A stretch of DNA of 64,000 nt, from assembly GCF_022370635.2 (NCBI RefSeq), contig NZ_CP092362.2:4216001-4280000 (forward strand), in the 5' to 3' direction. Every line of letters starts with the position of its first letter. The stretch's first letter is position 1. Shown here piece by piece: positions 33,885 to 42,477 of this stretch. The position numbers and the translations under genes were made by a program. The DNA comes from Mycolicibacterium crocinum (GTDB lineage: Bacteria; Actinomycetota; Actinomycetes; Mycobacteriales; Mycobacteriaceae). The notes below the pieces were generated by a model. That model saw only the letters and a program-made list of their open reading frames with translations. It was not told the DNA's origin and made no database searches.

Positions 33885-34241
33885 GTGATTGGAGTGATCC
33901 GAGTAGTGACCGCCGCGGCGTTCGTCGCGGGTGCAACCGCTATGGCAGCGCCGGCTCATGCCGACGCCGTCGACGACGCCTTCGTCGCCGCCCTCAACCG
34001 GGCCGGCATCCACTACGACAACGCCGAAGCCGCCACGCAGCTGGCCAAGCAGGTGTGCCCGCAACTCGTCGGACCGGGCAAATCGTTCGGCGCCGCAGTG
34101 TCGCGGGTGCAGGGCGGCGGCATCCCGCCGCAGATGGCCGCGTTCTTCGCGGGCATGGCGGTCAAGCTCTATTGTCCGGCGATGATGAAGTCGGTCACCA
34201 ACGGCACCTTCTTCGACTGGATCCAAGCTCCGCACATGTAA
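33885..34241 (+). CDS. DUF732 secreted protein
   Basis: A 118-residue exported protein of the mycobacterial DUF732 family. The signal peptide (VIRVVTAAAFVAGATAMAAPAHA, here in two parts: VIRVVTAAAFVAG and ATAMAAPAHA) should be cleaved after AHA, and the mature part starts DAVDDAFVAALNRAGI. Two cysteines (KQVCPQL and LYCPAMM) probably form a disulfide. The start is uncertain: GTG codons at 33885, 33894 and 33906 are all in frame, and I took the first to give a full signal peptide. It lies 23 bases upstream of pepN on the same strand. Role unknown. Confidence 0.75.
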   Translation: MIGVIRVVTAAAFVAGATAMAAPAHADAVDDAFVAALNRAGIHYDNAEAATQLAKQVCPQLVGPGKSFGAAVSRVQGGGIPPQMAAFFAGMAVKLYCPAMMKSVTNGTFFDWIQAPHM

Positions 34242-34264
34242 GTAAGTCACGTTAGGTTGGACGC

Positions 34265-36823
34265 GTGGCACTACCCAACCTCACTCGTGACGAAGCCATC
34301 GAGCGCGCAGCTCTGGTCACCGTCGGTAACTACTCGATCGTCTTGGACCTGACGGGCTCCGACACGAACTTCCGGTCCACCACGACCGTCGAGTTCGAGG
34401 CGCTGCCCGGCGCCGACACCTACATCGACCTGGCCGCCGACACGGTGCACAGCGCCGTGCTCAACGGCCGCGACATCGACGTGTCCGGGTACGACGAGTC
34501 CACCGGCATTCCGTTGCACGGTCTGGAGAAGACCAACGTTCTGGTGGTCGACGCGGACTGCCGCTACTCCAACACCGGCGAGGGTCTGCACCGCTTCGTC
34601 GACCCCGTCGACGGCGAGGTGTACCTGTACTCGCAGTTCGAAACCGCCGACGCCAAGCGGATGTTCGCCTGTTTCGACCAACCCGACCTCAAGGCCACCT
34701 TCGACGTGACGGTGACCGCGCCGTCGCACTGGCAGGTGATCTCCAACGGCGCGACGGTGTCGAACGACGGCGGCGTGCACACCTTCGCCACCACCCCGAA
34801 GATGAGCACCTACCTGGTGGCGCTGATCGCCGGCGCGTACGCCCGGTGGGACGACGTCTACACCGACGAGCACGGTGAGATCCCGCTCGGGCTGTTCTGC
34901 CGCTCGTCGCTGGCCGAGTACATGGACGCCGAGCGACTGTTCACCGAAACCAAGCAGGGCTTCGGCTTCTACCACCGCAACTTCGGCGTCCCCTACGCGT
35001 TCGGCAAGTACGACCAGCTCTTCGTGCCCGAGTTCAATGCAGGTGCCATGGAGAACGCCGGTGCGGTGACGTTCCTCGAGGACTATGTCTTCCGGTCGAA
35101 GGTGACCCGCTACAGCTACGAGCGCCGGGCCGAGACCGTGCTGCACGAGATGGCGCACATGTGGTTCGGCGACCTGGTGACGATGACGTGGTGGGACGAC
35201 CTGTGGCTCAACGAGTCGTTCGCGACGTTCGCCTCGGTGCTGTGCCAGGCCGAGGCCACCGAATACGACCAGGCGTGGACGACGTTCGCCAACGTGGAGA
35301 AGTCGTGGGCCTACCGCCAGGATCAGTTGCCGTCGACCCATCCGGTGGCCGCCGACATCCCGGATCTGCACGCCGTCGAGGTGAACTTCGACGGCATCAC
35401 CTACGCCAAGGGCGCCAGCGTGCTCAAGCAGCTGGTCGCCTACGTCGGGCTGGAGCACTTCCTGGCCGGCCTGCGTGACTACTTCGCCGCGCACGCCTTC
35501 GACAACGCGACGTTCGACGATCTGCTGGGCGCGCTGGAGAAGGCATCCGGGCGCGACCTGTCCGACTGGGGCCGGCAGTGGCTCAAGACCACCGGGCTGA
35601 ACACGTTGCGCGCCGACTTCGATGTCGACGCCGAGGGCAAATTCACCCGCTTCGCGATCAATCAGGGCGGCGCGGCGCCCGGTGCCGGCGAGACCCGGGT
35701 GCACCGGCTGGCGGTCGGCATCTACGACGACGACCCGACCACGGGCAAGCTGGTGCGGGTGCACCGCGAGGAGCTCGACGTCTCCGGTCCGGTCACCGAA
35801 GTGCCTGCCCTGCAGGGTGTTTCGCGGGGGAAGCTGGTGTTGGTCAACGACGATGACCTCACCTACTGCTCGTTGCGACTCGACGACGATTCACTGCGGA
35901 CCGCGCTGAGCCGTATCGCCGACATCTCCGAGCCGCTGCCGCGGACGCTGGTGTGGTCGGCGGCCTGGGAGATGACGCGCGACGCCGAGCTCAAGGCGCG
36001 CGACTTCGTCGCTCTCGTGATGAGCGGTGTGCAGGCCGAGACCGAGGTCGGGGTGGCGCAGCGGCTGCTGCTGCAGGCGCAGACCGCGCTGAACTCCTAC
36101 GCCGACCCGGCGTGGGCCTGCTCCACCGGCTGGCCGGCGTTCGCCGACCGGCTGCTGGACCTGGCGCGCGAATCGTCGCCGGGGTCGGATCACCAGCTGG
36201 CGTTCGTCAACGCGCTGTGCACGTCGGTGCTGCAGCTGCATCACGTCGCGGTGCTGGCGACCCTGTTGGACAACGAGCCGGCCGAGGTGAACCTGCCCGG
36301 CCTGGTGATCGACACCGATCTTCGGTGGCGGATCGTCACCGCGCTGGCCGCCTCCGGCGACATCGACGGCGACGGCCCCGAGACGCCGTTCCTCGATGCC
36401 GAGGCGCAGAACGATCCGACGGCCGCCGGTCGTCGGCACGCGGCCGCGGCGTCGGCGGCCCGGCCGCAGATCGAGGTCAAGAAGGCAGCGTGGCGTGAGG
36501 TGATCGAGGACGACACGTTGGCGAACATCACGGCGCGGGCGATCATTGGCGGCTTCGCACCCGCGGGGCAGAGCGCGCTGCTGCAGCCGTTCACCGAGCA
36601 ATACTTCGCTGCGATCCCCGGGGTGTGGGAACGTCGGTCCAGCGAGGTGGCGCAGACCGTGGTGATCGGCCTGTACCCGTCGTGGGACGTCAGCTCCGAG
36701 GCGCTCGCGGCGGCGGACACGTTCCTGTCCGGAGAGCTGCCGTCGGCGCTGCGCAGGCTGGTGCTCGAAGGCCGCGCAGGTATCGAACGCTCGCTGAAAG
36801 CGCGCGCCTTCGACGCTGGGTGA
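34265..36823 (+). CDS. pepN: Aminopeptidase N (M1 zinc metallopeptidase)
   Basis: Removes N-terminal residues from peptides in the cytoplasm. The 852-residue protein has the exopeptidase motif GAMEN at 260-264 and the zinc site HEMAH at 294-298 with the third ligand Glu317 in WLNESF. The N-terminal beta domain (residues 1-190), the catalytic domain, and a long C-terminal ERAP1-like helical domain are all present. The GTG start gives MALPNLTRDEAIERAALVTV as in other mycobacteria (split: MALPNLTRDE, AIERAALVTV). Length is normal for actinobacterial PepN. Confidence 0.98.
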   Translation: MALPNLTRDEAIERAALVTVGNYSIVLDLTGSDTNFRSTTTVEFEALPGADTYIDLAADTVHSAVLNGRDIDVSGYDESTGIPLHGLEKTNVLVVDADCRYSNTGEGLHRFVDPVDGEVYLYSQFETADAKRMFACFDQPDLKATFDVTVTAPSHWQVISNGATVSNDGGVHTFATTPKMSTYLVALIAGAYARWDDVYTDEHGEIPLGLFCRSSLAEYMDAERLFTETKQGFGFYHRNFGVPYAFGKYDQLFVPEFNAGAMENAGAVTFLEDYVFRSKVTRYSYERRAETVLHEMAHMWFGDLVTMTWWDDLWLNESFATFASVLCQAEATEYDQAWTTFANVEKSWAYRQDQLPSTHPVAADIPDLHAVEVNFDGITYAKGASVLKQLVAYVGLEHFLAGLRDYFAAHAFDNATFDDLLGALEKASGRDLSDWGRQWLKTTGLNTLRADFDVDAEGKFTRFAINQGGAAPGAGETRVHRLAVGIYDDDPTTGKLVRVHREELDVSGPVTEVPALQGVSRGKLVLVNDDDLTYCSLRLDDDSLRTALSRIADISEPLPRTLVWSAAWEMTRDAELKARDFVALVMSGVQAETEVGVAQRLLLQAQTALNSYADPAWACSTGWPAFADRLLDLARESSPGSDHQLAFVNALCTSVLQLHHVAVLATLLDNEPAEVNLPGLVIDTDLRWRIVTALAASGDIDGDGPETPFLDAEAQNDPTAAGRRHAAAASAARPQIEVKKAAWREVIEDDTLANITARAIIGGFAPAGQSALLQPFTEQYFAAIPGVWERRSSEVAQTVVIGLYPSWDVSSEALAAADTFLSGELPSALRRLVLEGRAGIERSLKARAFDAG

Positions 36824-36846
36824 GCGCGCGCTGCCATGATCACGCC

Positions 36847-37203
36847 ATGGCAGGAGCCAATACTCGTCGGGCCCGCGCGGCGCGCAGGCGTACCCGCCGC
36901 GTCAAGGCGGCGGTCAACGACCTGACCGAGGAGCAGTGGGCGGCGATCAAGCTCGCCTGGAACGGCTGCGCCTACTGCGGGGCGACGGGCAAGCCGCTGC
37001 AGCGCGACTGCGTCATGGCGATATCGCGCGGCGGCCGGTACACGATCGACAACGTCGTGCCCGCGTGCGGGGCATGCAACGCCAGCAAGTGCAATGACGA
37101 GGTGACGGGCTGGCTGCGCCGCAAACGGCTCGACGAACGCCGGTTTCTCGAGCGCTACGTGCAGATCCGCGCCGAGTTGCTCGCTGCAGCGCAGGCCGTC
37201 TAG
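36847..37203 (+). CDS. Small HNH endonuclease-like protein
   Basis: A 118-residue basic protein. The N-terminal 25 residues are Arg/Ala-rich. CAYCGATGKPLQRDC and VVPACGACNASKCND give the cysteine pairs of an HNH zinc-finger nuclease fold; the usual catalytic His of the His-Met-His or DHV type is not present at DCVMAISRGG, where DHVVP-like proteins have DH. Catalysis is therefore doubtful. It starts 23 bases after pepN on the same strand; ATG 36847 keeps it clear of pepN. A second HNH protein with an intact motif lies 1 kb away on the other strand. Confidence 0.72.
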   Translation: MAGANTRRARAARRRTRRVKAAVNDLTEEQWAAIKLAWNGCAYCGATGKPLQRDCVMAISRGGRYTIDNVVPACGACNASKCNDEVTGWLRRKRLDERRFLERYVQIRAELLAAAQAV

Positions 37204-37223
37204 TCGCGCCTGCCTGCCCAACC

Positions 37224-37294
37224 CGCGAGATTGAACACACGCAGACGTCTACTCGAACTTCCTCTGCGTGAGTTCAATCTCGCGCAGAGGAAGT
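37224..37294. repeat. Two mutually exclusive hairpins, palindromic intergenic element
   Basis: Left arm 37224-37245 pairs with 37263-37284 at 21 of 22 positions, with a 17-base loop. A second, perfect 12-base stem pairs 37257-37268 with 37283-37294. The two share bases, so only one can form at a time. The element fills the 106-base gap between the convergent HNH and DUF5130 genes and can end both transcripts. Its nested design looks like a dispersed palindromic repeat. Confidence 0.7.
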
Positions 37295-37309
37295 CCGGCA
37301 CACAGCTGA

Positions 37310-37786
37310 CTACGGGCGGGAAATGGCCGCCGACATCACGCGGACAGCGCTGACCAAACCGTCGATCAGGTTGCCCTCTTTGAACGCCGACGCGGCGGCC
37401 GACACCCCGAGCGGGGCCGCCGACTCGGCGCCACGGCTGCGCAGGTCGGCGCCGTAGACCACCTCGATGGCCTTCTGATCCGGCGACACGGCCAGCAGCA
37501 CCGCGTTGTTCGCGGTCGGCACGTCGGCGAGGATCTCGCGGGCGCGGGCCGCGGTGTCGGCACCGAGGTCACCGATGTAGACGGCGAAGCGGGCCTTGGA
37601 CTGCCGGCTGCCGTACTTCAGCGCGTCGTCCAGTTCGACCAGCTGGCTGATCGGGAAGGGGTAATGCACCGACAGCTCACCGGGCTCGGTCACCCCGGAC
37701 AGACGGCCGCTGGTGGTCACTGCCCAGCCGTAGGGCAGGTTGGCCGGATCGACGGTCGCTACCGTGCCGTGTTCACCACTTGCCAC
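37310..37786 (-). CDS. DUF5130 (TPM-like) protein
   Basis: A 158-residue protein with the TPM-like fold seen in DUF5130: SVHYPFPISQLVELDDAL, FAVYIGDLGADTAARAREIL, AVLLAVSPDQKAIEVVYGADL and a C-terminal LIDGLVSAVRVMSAAI helix. The frame is open to 37804, but the GTG at 37786 is preceded by GGGAGGTGGAG and gives VASGEHGTVATVDP, so I use it. The coding region still overlaps the small membrane gene by 14 bases, so the two are translated together. No signal peptide is visible. The function of the family is not settled. Confidence 0.8.
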   Translation of the reverse strand: MASGEHGTVATVDPANLPYGWAVTTSGRLSGVTEPGELSVHYPFPISQLVELDDALKYGSRQSKARFAVYIGDLGADTAARAREILADVPTANNAVLLAVSPDQKAIEVVYGADLRSRGAESAAPLGVSAAASAFKEGNLIDGLVSAVRVMSAAISRP

Positions 37787-38009
37787 TTGCTCCACCTCCC
37801 ACATTCACCTCGTGCGCGCCGTGGCCGTGATGGCCACCGCCGGGAACCACCTCGTCGGAGGCCCACAGGATCGGCGCGTGCGTCCACTTCTCGGACAGCT
37901 TGTACGTCTTGGGATGCTTACCCCGGCCGGGGAAGATCATCAAAGACAGGAGAACCACGAGCAGCAACGGGATGCCGACAAACAGCCCGTGCACGACGGC
38001 AGCATTCAC
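37773..38009 (-). CDS. Small single-pass membrane protein, His/Gly-rich tail
   Basis: A 78-residue protein. One membrane helix at residues 8-26 (GLFVGIPLLLVVLLSLMIF) is followed by a soluble region (YKLSEKWTHAPILWASDE) and a tail rich in His and Gly (GGGHHGHGAHEVNVGGG). The His cluster could bind metal. Start GTG 38009. It overlaps the DUF5130 gene downstream and follows the HNH gene with a 17-base gap, so the three are probably one operon. Homologues in other mycobacteria occupy the same place, as I recall. Function unknown. Confidence 0.78.
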   Translation of the reverse strand: MNAAVVHGLFVGIPLLLVVLLSLMIFPGRGKHPKTYKLSEKWTHAPILWASDEVVPGGGHHGHGAHEVNVGGGASGKW

Positions 38010-38026
38010 GATGCAAACCGTAGCAG

Positions 38027-38659
<633 letters not shown>

Positions 38660-38789
38660 GCGTCCTCCGGCAACCAGTCCACCACGGATCCGCCGCATCT
38701 GCACGACAATTTTGCCCGTGTTCGCAGGTCAAATCCGTGAACATCGGGTGACGTGGGCTTGCTCGGAGGCGGATGTACACAATGGTGGG

Positions 38790-39185
38790 GTGACCGAAGA
38801 TCCGCAGACGTTCTACGACGCCGTGGGCGGCCATGAAACGTTCCGCAAGATCGTGTCCCGTTTCTACGAGCTGGTGCGCGAGGACGAGGTGCTGCTCCCG
38901 CTCTATCCGCCCGACGAGCTCGACGACGCGGAAGTCCGTCTGCGGATGTTCCTCGAGCAGTACTGGGGCGGCCCGCGAACCTACTCGGATCAGCGTGGAC
39001 ACCCCCGTCTTCGGATGCGACACGTACCGTTCAAGATCGGTTTCATCGAGCGCGACGCGTGGCTGCGCTGTATGCACACCGCGGTAGCCTCGATCGACTC
39101 CCACACGCTCGACGACGCGCACCGAAGGGAGCTGCTGGCCTATCTCGAGATGGCTGCGCAGTCGATGGTCAACTCCCCCTTCTAG
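38790..39185 (+). CDS. glbO: Truncated haemoglobin, group II (trHbO)
   Basis: A 131-residue truncated globin that binds oxygen. It holds TFYDAVGGHETFRKIVSRFY at the start (split: TFYDAVGGHE, TFRKIVSRFY), QYWGGPRTYSDQRGHPRLRMRHVPF in the E-F region (as QYWGGPRTYS, DQRGHPRLRMRHVPF) with the proximal His, and RDAWLRCMHTAV with the conserved Trp of group II. The GTG at 38790 gives VTEDPQTFYDAV, a length close to trHbO. It sits 9 bases upstream of aglA. Confidence 0.95.
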   Translation: MTEDPQTFYDAVGGHETFRKIVSRFYELVREDEVLLPLYPPDELDDAEVRLRMFLEQYWGGPRTYSDQRGHPRLRMRHVPFKIGFIERDAWLRCMHTAVASIDSHTLDDAHRRELLAYLEMAAQSMVNSPF

Positions 39186-39194
39186 AGGACTCCG

Positions 39195-40751
39195 ATGACC
39201 GAGCCAGCGCCGTGGTGGACGAACGCGATCTTCTATCAGGTCTATCCCCGCTCGTTCGCCGACAGCAACGGTGACGGCGTCGGCGATCTCGACGGCATCG
39301 CGGCGCACCTCGATCATCTGAGCCTGCTCGGCGTCGACGCGATCTGGCTCAACCCGGTGATGGTCTCGCCGATGGCCGACCATGGGTACGACGTGGCCGA
39401 TCCGCGCGACATCGACCCACTCTTCGGTGACCTCGGCGCATTGGAGCGGCTGATCACCGCAGCGCATACCCGCAACATCCGCGTCACGATGGATCTGGTG
39501 CCCAACCACACCAGCTCGGCGCACGCCTGGTTCCAGGAGGCGCTGACTGCGGCACCGGGAAGTGTTGCGCGCCAACGTTATATCTTCCGCGACGGCCAGG
39601 GTTCCGACGGCGGGAAGCCGCCGAACAACTGGGTGTCGGTGTTCGGTGGGCCGGCCTGGACCAGGGTCGCCGACGGCCAGTGGTACCTCCACCTGTTCGA
39701 TGCCGAGCAGCCGGACCTCAACTGGGACAACCCCGAAGTGTTCGAGGACCTGGAGAAGACGCTGCGGTTCTGGCTGGACCGCGGCGTCGACGGCTTTCGC
39801 ATCGACGTCGCGCACGGTATGGCCAAGCCGCCCGGTCTGCCGGACATGACGGTTCCGGACCTCGAGATGCTGACCCACGACGACGACGATCCCCGGTTCA
39901 ACCACGAGGGTGTGCACGATATCCACCGCAGTATCCGCTCGGTGCTCGACGACTACCCCCATGCGGTGACGATCGGCGAGATATGGGTGTTCGACAACGA
40001 GGACTTCGCCAAGTATCTACGGCCAGACGAACTGCACATCGGCTTCAATTTCCGGCTGGTACGAGCCGAATTCGACCCGGCGAGCATCCGCGGCGCGATC
40101 GAGAACGCGTTGGCCGCGGCCGCCCTCGCCGATGCCAGCCCGACCTGGACGCTGTCGAATCACGATGTCGAGCGCGAAGTCTCGCGCTACGGAGACGGAG
40201 TCGCCGGGCTTGCGCGAGCCCGCGCCATGGCGATGGTCATGCTGGCGTTGCCCGGTGCGGTGTTCCTCTACAACGGCGAAGAACTGGGCCTGCCCAACGT
40301 CGAGCTTCCCGACGAGGTGTTACAGGATCCGGTGTGGGAACGCTCTGGGCACACCGAACGCGGCCGCGACGGCTGCCGGGTGCCGATGCCGTGGTCGGGT
40401 GATGCGCCACCGTTCGGCTTCTCGTCGAACCCGGACACCTGGCTGCCGATGCCGCCGGAGTGGTCTGCGCTGACGGTCGAACGTCAACTCGCCGAACCGG
40501 ATTCGACGTTGGCGTTCTTCCGGAAGATCCTGCAGTTGCGGCACAGTACGTTTCACTTCACCGAGTTCGATGTCGAGTGGCTGCACCTGCGTGACGACGC
40601 GCTGGCGTTCTCCTCCGGCGGGGTGTTGTGCGTATTGAACGCCAGGCGCACCGCGCTGGCGCTACCGGCCGGCGACGTGCTCGCCGCGAGCGCACCACTG
40701 CTCGGTGGGAAGCTACCGCCGGATTCGGCGGCGTGGATCGCGACCGGTTAG
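39195..40751 (+). CDS. aglA: Alpha-glucosidase, GH13 family
   Basis: A 518-residue glycoside hydrolase of GH13. Conserved regions are DLVPNHTSSAH, GFRIDVAHGM with the nucleophile Asp204, TIGEIWVFDN with the acid/base Glu262, and TLSNHDVERE with Asp324. The N-terminus FYQVYPRSFADSNGDGVGDL is the oligo-1,6-glucosidase or alpha-glucosidase type (split: FYQVYPRSFA, DSNGDGVGDL). It should hydrolyse maltose-like or related alpha-glucosides in the cytoplasm, as no signal peptide is seen. ATG 39195 follows AGAGGAC; glbO lies 9 bases upstream. Confidence 0.95.
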   Translation: MTEPAPWWTNAIFYQVYPRSFADSNGDGVGDLDGIAAHLDHLSLLGVDAIWLNPVMVSPMADHGYDVADPRDIDPLFGDLGALERLITAAHTRNIRVTMDLVPNHTSSAHAWFQEALTAAPGSVARQRYIFRDGQGSDGGKPPNNWVSVFGGPAWTRVADGQWYLHLFDAEQPDLNWDNPEVFEDLEKTLRFWLDRGVDGFRIDVAHGMAKPPGLPDMTVPDLEMLTHDDDDPRFNHEGVHDIHRSIRSVLDDYPHAVTIGEIWVFDNEDFAKYLRPDELHIGFNFRLVRAEFDPASIRGAIENALAAAALADASPTWTLSNHDVEREVSRYGDGVAGLARARAMAMVMLALPGAVFLYNGEELGLPNVELPDEVLQDPVWERSGHTERGRDGCRVPMPWSGDAPPFGFSSNPDTWLPMPPEWSALTVERQLAEPDSTLAFFRKILQLRHSTFHFTEFDVEWLHLRDDALAFSSGGVLCVLNARRTALALPAGDVLAASAPLLGGKLPPDSAAWIATG

Positions 40752-41422
40752 ACGCCGGCGGCCAACAGATTGACCACCGAGGCCACGATGATCGACCCGA
40801 ACACGAACGACAGCAGTCCATGTCCGAGCGCGGTGGCCCGCAACCGTGTCGAAGTCAGGTTAGTGTCGGAAATCGCGAAGCTCATCCCGACAGCGAACGC
40901 GACGTAGAAGAAGTCTTTGTAGCAGGGCTGCTCCGGCTCGGAGCCGCGAGCGTTGAAGTCGATACCGCCAGGCTGTTTCGGGTCGAAATAGTGCTTGGCG
41001 TAGACCATCGCGAAGAGCGTGTGGATGGTCAGCCAGGACAGCGCCACACTTCCGACGGCCATCCATCCCGCGCCGGAATCATGACGGATGCCCGCAGAGG
41101 CTTCTTCGCTCCGGCCGAGCAAAACCCATACTCCTGCCAGACTGGCAACCGCGCCAAGAAGGATCAAGCTCACGACCGCCCAGGGCCAGATCTGTTCCTG
41201 CTCGGCGTGCTCGCGTGTTTCGGCGGGACTGAACCACCACAGGGCGAGCCAGGTCCAGCCGGTGAAGATCAACGCCAGCGCCGTCCACCCACCGAGGAGT
41301 GAGAGCAACCCGTTCCGTTCCCACATCAGCGAAGTCACGATCACACCGACTGCCAGCCCGAGACCAGCCCTGGCCACCGGACTCTTCCCGAACGGCAGTC
41401 TGTCGTGCTGCTTTTCCGCCAC
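40748..41422 (-). CDS. DUF1345 membrane protein
   Basis: A 224-residue membrane protein of the DUF1345 family. Five helices are visible, including ALALIFTGWTWLALWWF, PWAVVSLILLGAVASLAGVW and ALGHGLLSFVFGSIIVASVV. The signature lies in WLTIHTLFAMVYAKHYFD and YKDFFYVAFAVGMSFAISDT. The GTG at 41422 is the only start that fits. Its stop codon overlaps the convergent aglA stop. No function is known for the family. Confidence 0.88.
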   Translation of the reverse strand: MAEKQHDRLPFGKSPVARAGLGLAVGVIVTSLMWERNGLLSLLGGWTALALIFTGWTWLALWWFSPAETREHAEQEQIWPWAVVSLILLGAVASLAGVWVLLGRSEEASAGIRHDSGAGWMAVGSVALSWLTIHTLFAMVYAKHYFDPKQPGGIDFNARGSEPEQPCYKDFFYVAFAVGMSFAISDTNLTSTRLRATALGHGLLSFVFGSIIVASVVNLLAAGV

Positions 41423-41431
41423 CGGCGGATC

Positions 41432-42067
41432 CTAACGCAGCACCAGCGCGGGATCCCCGCGCCGGCGATACACCGACCCGTACCGTGCGTCGATCCGCAG
41501 CCAGGTCGGCGACAACCGCACCCGGACGATCTCGTCCTCGCCCGGCGGATCCGGCACGAATCCCATTGCGGTCAGCGCAAACACACATCGCATCGGTACG
41601 CCGACCTCTACGTCACCCGAACTCACCTGCAGCACGTTCTGATCCAGGAGCGACGCGGGTGGGCCGTGTGCGCTGCTGTGCTCCTTGGCCAGGTCGGCTC
41701 CGCGCTGAGCCAATTCGGTGAGCACCGCGGCGGGAATGTCGTCGAGATGGGTGAAGCCGGTGTCCCCTGGCAACACACCGCGCCACGCGGAGTCCATCGG
41801 ATAACCGGGATCGACGTGCCCGGACACGTCGGGGTTACGCAGTCCCCGAGCCAATTCGTCTGCTCCGCAGGACAAGTCGCCGGGGTTGAGCTCACCGGCG
41901 ACAACCCGGACCGCCAACACGTCAAGACCGGTGCCGACCCACGCTGCGATCAGCCCGTCGGCGCGCCGCTTCAATCGGACGACGGCCGCCTCGTCCAGGC
42001 GCAGCGCGTGGTCGAGGAACACCGCCAGGTCGCTGCGCACGACGGCATCGGGAATGGTGAGGCTCAT
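41432..42067 (-). CDS. Conserved mycobacterial hypothetical protein
   Basis: A 211-residue protein without a motif I recognise. It begins MSLTIPDAVVRSDLAVFLDHAL and contains ADGLIAAWVGTGLDVLAVRVV, a segment DTGFTHLDDIPAAVLTEL, and a basic end (WLRIDARYGSVYRRRG). No signal or membrane helix. ATG 42067 overlaps the stop of the upstream thioesterase by four bases, so the two are coupled. The M. tuberculosis gene at this place is Rv2474c, as I remember. Confidence 0.75.
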   Translation of the reverse strand: MSLTIPDAVVRSDLAVFLDHALRLDEAAVVRLKRRADGLIAAWVGTGLDVLAVRVVAGELNPGDLSCGADELARGLRNPDVSGHVDPGYPMDSAWRGVLPGDTGFTHLDDIPAAVLTELAQRGADLAKEHSSAHGPPASLLDQNVLQVSSGDVEVGVPMRCVFALTAMGFVPDPPGEDEIVRVRLSPTWLRIDARYGSVYRRRGDPALVLR

Positions 42068-42477
42068 CGCTGCCAGCGCTGCAGGTACTCCCGGTGTTTG
42101 GGCGAAAGCCGAACCAGCCGTTGCTCTTCGATGTGCACCGCCGCCAGCTGGGTTTCCGCGATCACCGATGGCCGAGAGTCCGGGTCGGCGTTCACAGAGC
42201 GCACCTCGTAGCCGAGGGTGAAGTCGACCGCGCGTAGCCGCTTGGTCCACATCGTCACCTGCAGCGGCGAATCAGCCAGCCGCAGTTGGCCTTTGTAGAG
42301 CACCTGCACCTCATGGATCAGCAAGCCGATGGTGGTGATGTCCTCGGCGAACGGCTCGGCCAGGAAGTCAACCCGCGCCTCTTCGAGGATCGTCACCATG
42401 GTGGCGTGGTTGATGTGCTGATACATGTCGATATCCGACCAGCGCACATTCACGCCGGTGGTGAATCCGTTAGCCAC
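42064..42477 (-). CDS. Hot-dog fold acyl-CoA thioesterase
   Basis: A 137-residue thioesterase of the 4-hydroxybenzoyl-CoA thioesterase class. The signature VRWSDIDMYQHINHATMVTI carries the catalytic Asp in DIDMYQHINHA; LLIHEVQVLYKGQLRLADS and LRAVDFTLGYEVRSVNAD form the beta sheet of the fold. Start codon: GTG 42492 or GTG 42477; I use 42477, which overlaps gdh by 8 bases instead of 23. Substrate is not predictable. It follows gdh on the same strand and is coupled to the downstream gene. Confidence 0.85.
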   Translation of the reverse strand: MANGFTTGVNVRWSDIDMYQHINHATMVTILEEARVDFLAEPFAEDITTIGLLIHEVQVLYKGQLRLADSPLQVTMWTKRLRAVDFTLGYEVRSVNADPDSRPSVIAETQLAAVHIEEQRLVRLSPKHREYLQRWQR

